NCBI GenBank assembly: GCA_003971905.1
Contig: RSEE01000022.1
Location: forward strand, 186,001 to 250,000
Reading direction: 5' to 3'
DNA: 64,000 bases
Source: Moniliella sp. 'wahieum'
Lineage: Eukaryota; Basidiomycota; Moniliellomycetes; Moniliellales; Moniliellaceae
Under the pieces are notes generated by a model. It did no database searches. It saw only the letters and a program-made list of their open reading frames with translations, and was not told where the DNA came from. The position numbers and the translations under genes were made by a program. Positions 49,401 to 57,551 of the stretch are shown here, one piece after another; position 1 is the first letter of the stretch, and the number at the start of each line of letters is the position of its first letter.

Positions 49401-51062
49401 GTCATTCGCATGCTCGACATGGAGCTTTTCGCCGACGCTCTGGTTGGAGATGTGGGAGAAGGCCTTTCTGTTGAGCAAAGGAAGCGTCTCACTATTGCTG
49501 TGGAGCTGGCTGCTAAGCCTAAACTGCTACTCTTCCTTGACGAGCCCACGTCTGGTATGGACTCGCTGGCGGCTTGGTCGATTGTCCGATTCCTCAAGAA
49601 ATTGGCAAACTCGGGCCAATCCATTCTTTGCACAATTCACCAGCCTAGTGGCGAGCTTTTCTCTCAGTTCGATCGTCTCATCTCCTCAAGCGCGGTGGGC
49701 AAACCGTCTTTTCGGGAGACATCCACAATGAAACGAATCTGCGGTCGCATGCTCGACTACTTTGAGGGGGTTTCGGGACAGAAGGTCGGCCACGGCAATC
49801 CAGCCGAGTTTATGCTCGAGTGTATTGGGGCGGGTGCAACGGCCACAACGGACAAAGACTGGGCTCAGCTCTACAATGACTCTACACTGGCTCGTGACAT
49901 GCGCATGGAGGTGGAAAAAGTCATGGCGCGGCGTCAAGACCCAGGATGGCGCCCGGAGGAAGGTGACGACAAGAATCGGGAGTATGCTGCGGGCTTTGGG
50001 ACCCAAGTCAGTCAACTCGTCAAGCGTACCGCAGTACACTACTACCGCCGGCCTGACTATCTCTTGGGCAAGATTGGGCTCTACGTTGTGTCAGGCCTGT
50101 TTATTGGCTCCTCCTTCTGGGGCAAGGAGAAAAGTCGACGGTCAACTCCCTCCAGAACAAGCTATTTGCCACTTTCTTGTCGCTGGTTATCGTCACATCT
50201 CTGGCTCAGCAGATTATGCCTGAGTACCTCGTACTGCGTGACCTCTTTCAAATCCGGGAGCACCCTTCAAAGATGTACTCATGGGTGACCATGCTCCTTG
50301 CCTTTTTCATCGTGGAGACTCCCATCAACTGGTTCGGTGGTACTCTCTTCTGGATTCCGTGGAACTTTATGGTCAAGGCGCAGGAGAAGGCATTTACCTG
50401 GTTCTGGTACGCCATTCTCTTCCAGAGCTTCTGGACTTTCCTCGCCACAGCAATCCAAAATGGGGGCTGCCAATTCAATGATTGGTGGTGTCATCTTTGC
50501 CCTGATTCTCAGTATTATCCTCCTCTTGAGCGGTGTGGTACAACCACCACCTCTTCTTCCCGGAATTTGGCGAGGGATCTCCAATGCTAGTACCCTTCGG
50601 TACTATATCGAGGCGGTCGTTGGTGCTCTATTGCACAAAAAGCGTATCGTTTGCGCGCCCAAAGAGCTGGCGGTCATTCATCCCCCGGCGAACCAGACGT
50701 GCGATCAATATCTCTATGGCTTTAGCTCCACCTTTGACGATCCCAACCCAGTCGGTACCGGGTACTATACCACCAACGCTGACGGAACATGTGGATACTG
50801 CCAATACCGTTATCAGACCGAGTTCCTCACCAACGATGACCTTCACGGTTCGGATCGTTTCCGTGACATTGGGTTTCTTTGCGCCTACATTGCCTTTAAC
50901 TTCTTCCTTGCCTTTTTCTTCTACTGGCTGTTCTACGTCTTTAACCCGTCCAAGATGATGGCCAAGCGCAAGGAGAGGAAGCAAAACCAGCGCGACCAGG
51001 CTGAGATGGCTCAATTCGCCGATCCGGGTCAGGATATCGAAAAGGTGGACCAGACCGCCTAG
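46479..51062 (+). CDS. full-size PDR/ABCG drug-resistance transporter
   Basis: Plasma-membrane efflux pump of the pleiotropic drug resistance family, about 1,460 residues, arranged (NBD-TMD)2. The ATG is at 46479. NBD1 has Walker [14 protein letters not shown], signature [10 protein letters not shown] and Walker [20 protein letters not shown]1 is at about 47900-48600. NBD2 has Walker [14 protein letters not shown], signature [11 protein letters not shown] and Walker [18 protein letters not shown]2 is at about 50040-50960. The Cys in NBD1 Walker A and Asn in NBD1 Walker B are the usual asymmetry of this family. Introns: 47009-47080 (CTAAC branch), 48486-48556 and 49090-49147 (GTAAGT). Stop TAG is at 51060-51062. 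Frame changes at about 46683, 47314, 47852, 48094, 48800, 49300, 49685, 49745, 50130 and 50460 are mostly explained by one missing homopolymer base. Substrates are unknown. Confidence 0.92.
47009..47080 (+). other. intron 1 of ABC transporter gene
   Basis: 72 bp, GTACGT donor, CAACTAACCC branch point, CTTCTTAG acceptor, phase 0. Confidence 0.85.
48486..48556 (+). other. intron 2 of ABC transporter gene
   Basis: 71 bp, GTGCGT donor, TATTAACA branch point and TGTGCAG acceptor. Joins YCNPVA to [11 protein letters not shown]. Confidence 0.8.
49090..49147 (+). other. intron 3 of ABC transporter gene
   Basis: 58 bp, consensus GTAAGT donor and CGTAAG acceptor. Joins GKMTA to [13 protein letters not shown], restoring the second Walker A loop. 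Confidence 0.85.
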
Positions 51063-53889
51063 GATGACTCTATCTTTTGCTTTTCCCCTCCTTCGTCTTG
51101 ATCTGCTTTCCCTCTTATTCCCTTTGACTACTTCACATTCTCCTACTATCTCTCTCTCCTTTAATAAACTATGGCACACTATAATGTGCCCCTCCGTGCC
51201 ATTTGATGTCGTGTTACTACTGCATAAGTGTACTAGCATAAAACTCTGTTGGTTAAGGACGCTTCTCCGGTGTTGCTTCACTGGGTCTCTAACACTCCGC
51301 GTCGCGTTCATCATCGCATTCGTGTGCCGTCTGCTGGGCACATATTCCACATTCAGTTCATTTCATGGCTTTTCGTGGAGCAGCATAAAATGTTGCCGAT
51401 AATTCGACGGTTAGCTTCCTCCCATACCGGGTCTGCCATTATACTATTACCTGTGTGAGTTTTGTGGTGCCGTGGAACAGGGTATTCTCCGACGAGCAAT
51501 CTACAGGAGAGGGGCCAGTCGGTCGAGCACAGAGAGCGGGATTGAGGGTACGAGTGAAGCGAAATGCGGAGCGGTAGTGGAGAGGCAGAGCACCAACTGC
51601 AGAGAAAGAGGACAGGAAAGGCGGGCGCGCGCGCGCAGCGCGAGCTAGCATGAGTATGAACGGGCCTTTGTGCCCTAGAGTCATGGCACCAGCCTAGGCT
51701 ATCTATATCACCCCGACGTCACAACAGTGTCACTAGTTCACTCTGCCAGTAGCCCTGTGGCTGGTCACCGGTCACCTGGTCGCGTCTATGCATGTCACGC
51801 GCCAACATCGAGATCATCCACAATCATCCATCATCCAGCCGATAGCAGGTGCAGGTTCCCGCTTCCACGTCTGTTCGCACCGAGCCTTCCTCCAAGAAAA
51901 ACTAGTACCACCACCCCTCAGTCCAAGCCATGTTGGTGGCGTTCACGTCCTTCAATATGCGCCACTTCCCCATGTTGGCCGAGCGGGAGATCGTGGAATG
52001 GCTTCTGTTCCAGGTCAAAGCGCTAGCGGGGGTCCATTCCCGCATGCCAAGGCCGAGGTGAAGCAAGTGGAGCACCTTTGGGGGCAGAATTCCCTTCTTC
52101 TTGGTATCTCTTCCCCTGTTGAGGGCGATGGCTAGACGGTGGTCATTACTGGCGCTCACTAGGGCTCGGCCCACATGATTCTTCTCTTTGCCCCCCCCTG
52201 GGATAGGCGATGAGATGGTTCGGGTACAGCCACTAGCATCTTGAAGGAGCTACGTGTGCTGTTGACACCGGCTTGGGTGTTCAAGGGGGAGTAAGATGTG
52301 GTGTGGCACTGGTACTCTTCTGAACAAAAGGCGGGTTTCTAGGTGGCGGGGGAGAAAATGTGGTGAGGGTGGACCTTCGTCAAGGCGGCTCAGTCGGGCT
52401 TTGGCTGCAATAGGTGTGACGGCCATGCCAAGCTCCCCGGGTCGAATGGGTAGGTGGGTCTCGAACCGGACTGGACGGGTTTTTGGAACGCCTGACTGGC
52501 ACGTACCCCACCGCCACCCCTTGGGGGGTAGATCCAACTGTATCGGATACGCAGGATCAGACCTTGGGTCCTGTGCACGCCTCAACGGATACTGGCGACG
52601 TTTGGGATTGGATGTCTGTTTGCAGATTCTAACATTCATGCCCCGTTCACACCAAGGAGGGCCTAACCATCATCGATGGCTGTGCCTGGGACCACCTAAA
52701 GCAGTTTGTTCGCCTGTCCACTGCATTCATGGTGAGGCGCTAGCAGACCAGAAGTATGCAACGAGTCTGCAGCGGTATTTCTTTTGAACTGAGGAAGTAG
52801 AGAAAAGTGGAGGGAAAGAGAAGGAAAGAGACAAAGTGGATTTTGGGGGGGGGGGCGCTTGGAGCGGTCTAGTCGGTCCCATCAGGGTAAATACGCATGC
52901 CGATGCGCTGGATGCAGTTCCGGCAGTATCGCCCCTGAGGTTTGTAGGCATACGTCAATACGCTTGACGGCGCCCGACATTCGGGCCGCTGGCATCTGGG
53001 AAGTGTGGAGCTCTGGACGTGAGTTGGCAATGCGCTCCTCTAGATGGGGCGACTGGACGGAGGACGTACCGCAAGCACAATGGCAGACGAATGGCACATC
53101 CCGCTGTCAAGCGCAATGGGCATGGTGGTAGCCGGAAAAACGTGGAAGGGCTATAGGGAGTATGACACCAAGAAGATGTGTCCGCCATGCGTTGGCGGGC
53201 AGCAAACAACATGGGGCTTATCCAGCTATCACAGGCCCTGGGATAGTGCCAACTCGAATTGAGTGGTGTTGTTTGACGTGCTTCCTTCGATGGCAGGCGC
53301 CGTTCGATACGGAAGCTTATATTTTGGGTCCGCTGGCACACCGTGGGAGCCGCCCAGTTCGCACATAGCATAAACTCAAAAAATCCGCCCACAAAGCGCA
53401 GCGCCCTGCGCGCCTACGCCCCGCTCCTGCTCCCATTTTCACTCATCCTGCTATCCGCCGGATATCGAGATGGGGTCAAACGAGGGCAAACCTATGCTTA
53501 TTCAACGTTCAGTTGAACTTTGAACGTTGACTACTGCCGAGTCTACCTGGTCGTCGCGGCCCAGATCGCACGCGACCGTACCACCTCGACTGGTTCATAA
53601 TTCATGACACCCCCATTTGTTCAATCTACACAACCACCTCTTTCATATTGCGAGCTCCGGAATGGTGACACAAGGGACGATGGAGAGGAGAGCATGTTCC
53701 ATGGATGGGGACAAGGTACATGAAGACTAGGAAGGGAAGGGGATCGCAGCAAGGCGGATAGATTTTTCTTTCTCAACCTGAGCCGAGGTTATCCTCGCAA
53801 GGAAGATGTTCACGGAGCAAGGAGAGCAACAGGGGGAAGCACTGAATACGCCGTGGAACAGGCGTAGCTACCCACCACAGGACAGGTCC
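51063..53889. other. spacer of 2.8 kb, mostly unassigned
   Basis: The left 400 bp are the AT-rich 3' region of the ABC transporter gene. A short GCGCGCGCGC run lies at about 51628. The right 450 bp contain AACGTT-type motifs (about 53501-53530) and no gene. The middle may hold a minus-strand gene, listed separately. Confidence 0.45.
51902..53380 (-). other. possible minus-strand multi-exon gene, unrecognised
   Basis: Several minus-strand stretches look coding. One near 53380-53100 contains NWAAPTVCQRTQNISFRIE. A further part may follow an intron with GTACGT donor, GCCAACTCAC branch point and TTCCCAG acceptor (about 52990-53070), leading to a terminal segment with YCRNCIQRIGMRIYP. Others lie at 52639-52250 (PPKGWRWGTCQSGVPKTRPV) and 52174-51902 (REWTPASALTWNRSHSTISR). 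Splice signals match others in the window, but the pieces cannot be joined confidently in frame and no domain was recognised. It could be one gene, two, or a decayed gene. Confidence 0.3.
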
Positions 53890-54809
53890 TTAAGCGCCCA
53901 ACGAGGGGAAGGCCTTGGAGTCACCGAGGTTAACGTCCGGCTGGCGGCTGCCCTGGTTGGCACGGCCGCCGCGACCGCGGCCGTTGCCGGCACCACGGCC
54001 ACGAGGAGCGCCACGGCCACGGCCAGAGAAGCCGGGGCCATCACGGGGACGCCCCCGGCCCGCAGTGGGGGGAGCAAAGGAGAAGGCAGTGTCAATCTGC
54101 TCGAACGACTTGTCCTTCTTGGCCTTGTGGGCCTTCTCCTTGTTGATGGCAGCGAAGTACGACTCCTCAGCCTCAGTGGCCTTGGTAACCTTCTTGCCCT
54201 CCTGGGGGGCAGCCTCAACCTGGCGGATCTCGCGCTTGGGAGCAATCGCGGCCTTCTTTTCAGCGAGCGAGGCAAGGTACTCGTCGAGGGTCAGAGTCTT
54301 GTCCTCAGGCTCGGCCGGAGCGGCCTCCTCAGCGGGGGCGTCAGCAGGGGCAGCCTCTTCAGCCTTAGCGTCGGCCTTGCCCTCGTCCTCAGCCTCGAGC
54401 TCGCGCTTGGGGTCAGCACCGCCCCATCCCTGCTCAACGGTCTTGGCCGTGTCAGTGTGGGCAGTAGCCGAGTGCCGGTCGAACTGGCGTCCGTGGCCGC
54501 CGCCACGGGCGCGACCACCACGGCCACGGCCACGGGTCTCACCTGCTCCAGAAGGTTAGCTAGTGTTGCAACAAGGGGAGAAACGTACCACGGGGCGCAC
54601 GGCGGTTCTCACGGGGCACGTTGCCGGCAGCGGCGAAGGACTCCTCCTTGGGCGCGGCAGGGCCCTTGCGGTTGTTCTGGCGCTTAGGCGCACCGGGCAC
54701 CTCACGGGCTTGGGCGCGTCGGCCTTCTTGGGCGCAGCCTTGGCAGGCGCCTGGGCGGGAGAACCGTCCTCGCTAAGGAGCGCAAAGGGTTGGACGAGGC
54801 AAAGCTCAT
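53890..54809 (-). CDS. STM1: STM1/SERBP1-like ribosome- and RNA-binding protein
   Basis: Small, highly charged protein of the STM1/HABP4-SERBP1 family, which binds ribosomes and RNA and preserves idle 80S ribosomes. The ATG at 54809 gives the characteristic opening MSFASSNPFALLSEDG. A 46-bp intron (54543-54588; GTACGT, GCTAAC, GAGCAG) lies after ENRRAPR. Then come an RGG-type stretch, the family core RQFDRHSATAHTDTAKTVEQ followed by GWGG, an acidic Ala/Glu segment, LTLDEYLASLAEKK, and a C-terminal Arg/Gly-rich region. The expected end KAFPSLGA reaches TAA at 53890-53892 if one C is restored near 53897; otherwise the frame runs on to TAG at 53868-53870. The very short intron and codon bias fit a highly expressed gene. 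Confidence 0.88.
54543..54588 (-). other. 46-bp intron in STM1-like gene
   Basis: GTACGT donor, TAGCTAAC branch point and TGGAGCAG acceptor; the shortest well-supported intron seen in this window. Confidence 0.85.
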
Positions 54810-55446
54810 GCCGACGACGACGATGGGGGTGGGAGGAGCAGCTGGAGGGAAAGAGAAGCCCAAGCAACGACCTTCAGCTAGTTCGCAGCTTGCCTGCTGG
54901 GACCAAACCAGGCCGCACAAGGACAGTGTACCGCAAATCTTGCCGCAGCATACTCAGAACTAGGGTTAGACGTGGTATATTAGGTAAGGTGTTCAGTGGC
55001 CCGACCTTGACGTTTCCATTTCTCGATTTCGAGGAACCGCCTCGCAGGCGGCCTCTGTGTGTCTACCAGGCTCTACCTCAGTCTCCCCTCATGCCTCGGT
55101 CTCAGGCCTCAGGGTCTGCTCAATATACCTCAGGCCTGAGAATGGCCTCAATCCTCACTAGCTCACTAGTCACTGGCATCAGTACTGTAGTCACTTATTC
55201 AGCTTGACTTCGCCGGCCCACTCACTCCATTGAGCGTCCCACACTGGACTGTACCCCAGGAAGCCGGACTTGCATTGCACCTTGGTCCCGTTCCATAGCT
55301 GCGTGCTACAGGTCACGGAGAGACCAGTTGGCTATGGGCACCCTCAGTAGTGGCCAAGCCGTACGCGGTCCGGCGGAGTCGGCCAATTTCATTTCAAGCC
55401 TTTTATTGGTTAGATCCTGGATCCGTGCGCGGCAGATTGTCTGAGC
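54810..55446. other. intergenic spacer between STM1-like gene and tRNA
   Basis: No protein gene was recognised. AGGCCT-type heptamers (about 55101-55140) and CTCACTAGTCACT motifs (about 55155-55180) are present. The left part is the STM1-like promoter; no TATA element could be singled out. Confidence 0.5.
55101..55182. repeat. AGGCCT and ACTAGT heptamer motifs
   Basis: CTCAGGCCTCAGG and CTCAGGCCTGAG are followed by CACTAGCTCACTAGTCACT. Two palindromic cores are again found side by side. Confidence 0.65.
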
Positions 55447-55452
55447 AAAAAA
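55447..55452 (-). terminator. RNA polymerase III terminator of tRNA-Glu
   Basis: Six A residues on the plus strand give a T6 tract on the minus strand, beginning two bases after the tRNA 3' end. Confidence 0.8.
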
Positions 55453-55453
55453 G

Positions 55454-55541
55454 TTCCCCGACCGGGAGTCGAACCCGGGTCTTGACGGTTCCCCACAATG
55501 GAAATGAGAGCGTCACATCATAGCCGTTGGACCATCGAGGA
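55454..55541 (-). tRNA. tRNA-Glu(CTC) with a 16-nt intron
   Basis: Read on the minus strand, a 7-bp acceptor stem pairs TCCTCGA with TCGGGGA, followed by discriminator A (55454). The anticodon stem TGACG/CGTCA is perfect, and the T arm is CCGGG-TTCGACT-CCCGG. The loop becomes CTCTCAC with anticodon CTC once a 16-nt insertion one base 3' of the anticodon (55489-55504) is removed, the canonical site for nuclear tRNA introns. The D arm GTCC...TGAT is weaker. A box-B-like GGTTCGACTCC is present. It decodes GAG. Confidence 0.9.
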
Positions 55542-55773
55542 TTGAATGTTTGAAACGCATTGACAAAGTAAGTGCGCAGTAGTTGACTGGTGATTAGTTA
55601 TTTGTTTCGTAGCGTAACTTTTCTTAACAAAAAGTGGCTCAGGCAACTAAGCCGATACTTTGTGAGCATCTATGTTACAGCAAACCCCTACGACGTTGGG
55701 AAAACTTAGTAGGTGTTACCACACCCCTCTGTGGTGGCAAATATACACCAAACCGCGCATCCATGTATAGTAA

Positions 55774-55983
55774 CCGCGTGTCACAGTCAGGGCTATATGA
55801 AGGCGAGGGAGAGACGGGACCAGGCCAAAAAGAAATGTGGCAATCGTTCGTACAGAAGAAGCACGCGGTGGGGAAGAAGCAAGAAAGAGAAGATAGTGCG
55901 AAGCAGAGCCGCAGGAAAGGCGCGGGAGCCTCGTGATGAGAAGAAATTGGAAATGGGAGCGAGATCACAGCCAAACGATGACA
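55774..55983. repeat. dispersed repeat B, copy 2
   Basis: Colinear with 44094-44282. The best block is GAAGAAATTGGAAATGGGAG followed by CGAGATCA-CAAACGATGACA at the right end. It lies directly between the tRNA gene and a duplicated tail of the FHL1-like gene. Confidence 0.6.
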
Positions 55984-56285
55984 TCCTGTGCCGGAACACG
56001 TCCCCATCCCTTCTCAACGGTTTCCATCCCAGCCCAATGCAGTAGCGATAGGCTGGCAGTCGACCTGGGTGCAGTATCCGATGAAAAATTTAGTTTTCCA
56101 GCAATGCCCACAGGGAGGTGAGGGTGCAGGGGGAAGGAACCGCCAATACCAAAAGGCCAATTGGACAGGTGAACTTGCCATCGTACCCCCGAGACATCGC
56201 CCGCCCCGGCGACGGCACCGAAGACGCTCTGCTAGAGACGCTAAAGAGACTGGCGACCTGGTCCAAGTACCTGTTGGCAAGACGT
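55984..56285 (-). pseudogene. truncated copy of the FHL1-like gene 3' end
   Basis: Aligns with about 59890-60150. The block TTTCCATCCCAG-CCAATGCAGTAGC, a GGCTGGCAGTCGACCTGGGT block, and GACAGGTGAACTTGCCATCGTACC recur with substitutions and a ~25-bp insertion. In the intact gene this stretch is the last ~50 codons plus 3' untranslated region. Here it is not attached to any coding body, so it is a gene fragment. Confidence 0.6.
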
Positions 56286-56715
56286 GGTTCCAACGTGGCT
56301 GGAACCGTGCGTTCCGTCACGGAAGTACCAAGGACAAGATTACTTTGTTATCAGTGCCGTGCTCATTATTCCTGGCGTATATTTGACAGTCGCGGGTAGT
56401 GACTTGACCGTAGTGGCGACGAAGAACGATGTGGCGGCGGGCAAGGGAATCCTTTCTCGTGCCAAGACAATAGCGTCTAATTATGAACTCTTTTCCGCCT
56501 TCAGTCACCGGCGACCCAGGACGGCCAACAAGATGTTTGAGCACCGGAAAAGTCTTACTGAGAGGAGTCTCATAAGGGATGGTTCATTGCTCACACGTCG
56601 TGTCTATACCACGCACGTGTCCACCGCGCTCATTCACACCCACTCGCGCTGCATCCAGCTCCCTCACACTCTTATTCACGTCTGCGGCATCAGAGTGAGC
56701 TGACTACATTGGCAC
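56286..56715. other. spacer between two gene fragments
   Basis: No gene or clear homology to the intact FHL1-like gene was seen. Open frames up to 139 codons are present without recognisable domains. Confidence 0.4.
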
Positions 56716-56870
56716 ATGCTCTGCCTGAACACCTCCATCGCAACAACGGTTTCCGTTCCAGTCCAATACAATAGAACAAGGATGTGGCAGCCGACCTGTG
56801 GATGAATTAACCACCGGGGGGGCTGTTACCAGTGACTAGAAAGAAAGTCCTGCTCAACTTGAATGAGTTG
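56716..56870 (-). pseudogene. internally deleted fragment of the FHL1-like gene
   Basis: The left part (56716-56800) resembles the 3' flank at about 59866-59960 (CTACATT-TGCCTGAA, CGTTCCAGTCCAAT). The right part (about 56812-56862) resembles coding sequence at about 60701-60750 (TACCAGTG-GAAAGT-CTGCTC-ACTTGAAT). The ~700 bp separating these blocks in the intact gene is missing. Confidence 0.5.
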
Positions 56871-57452
56871 ATTCTCCGCGGTATGATGTTCAGCATGCTT
56901 GTGCCAGTCCCCGCATAACATGTTTGCTATATATGCACCACAGGCTATATACACGGCAGCAGTAGGCTAATATCATTATAGAGAGGCTGTGGGCCTTTGT
57001 GATCAGAGAGCCACAGCAGGACGGCTCGTGCGTTTGGCCCAAAATGTCTTCGGTCACTAGCTCATACAGTCTCAGATCTCACAGCAAACCATTCATTGCG
57101 GCAGAGGATGTGTGCTGGAGGCACATGAGTGGGAGGATGTGTCTCAAAAATGGGACTGGCTATCCCAACAGGTCAACTGGTACAAAAATGAGACAAATCG
57201 CATGCATCACACCTACTGATATTCCAATGGGGCCCCGCCTATCGATCGCCTATCATACATGCATCATGCATCGCACATCGACAATCCGCGCACGCACTGC
57301 CCCCATGCCGCCGCCCCACTAGCCCAACTGGCCGCACGGCGTCACTGTGTGCGCCTAAAGTACGCTCGCATGCCAGGCACTGGCGCTGTGCCCAGGCGGG
57401 CCCAGCAGTGCTCCGAGGGCACCCGAGCCTCGACCACGCCCGCTCCCTGGCC
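56871..57452. other. intergenic spacer upstream of pseudokinase gene
   Basis: About 580 bp with no recognised gene. GC content rises sharply after about 57280 toward the next promoter. Confidence 0.5.
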
Positions 57453-57462
57453 GCATAAAAGG
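57453..57462 (+). promoter_or_regulatory. TATA-like element of the pseudokinase gene
   Basis: GCATAAAAGG lies about 95 bp upstream of the ATG at 57552. Confidence 0.55.
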
Positions 57463-57551
57463 CCTGCACACCACCATTTGGCCCTCTTCTTTCTCCCACC
57501 ACCGCCTGCCCTCATCCCTTCGACGCCGGCAAACGACACACAGCATCTGCA

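Noticed and set aside
52440-52480. TCGAACC motif suggesting a tRNA T arm
   Set aside because: No acceptor or anticodon stem can be formed around it.
53868-53892. STM1-like stop at 53868-53870
   Set aside because: The family usually ends near KAFPSLGA; restoring one C near 53897 gives that ending and a stop at 53890-53892.
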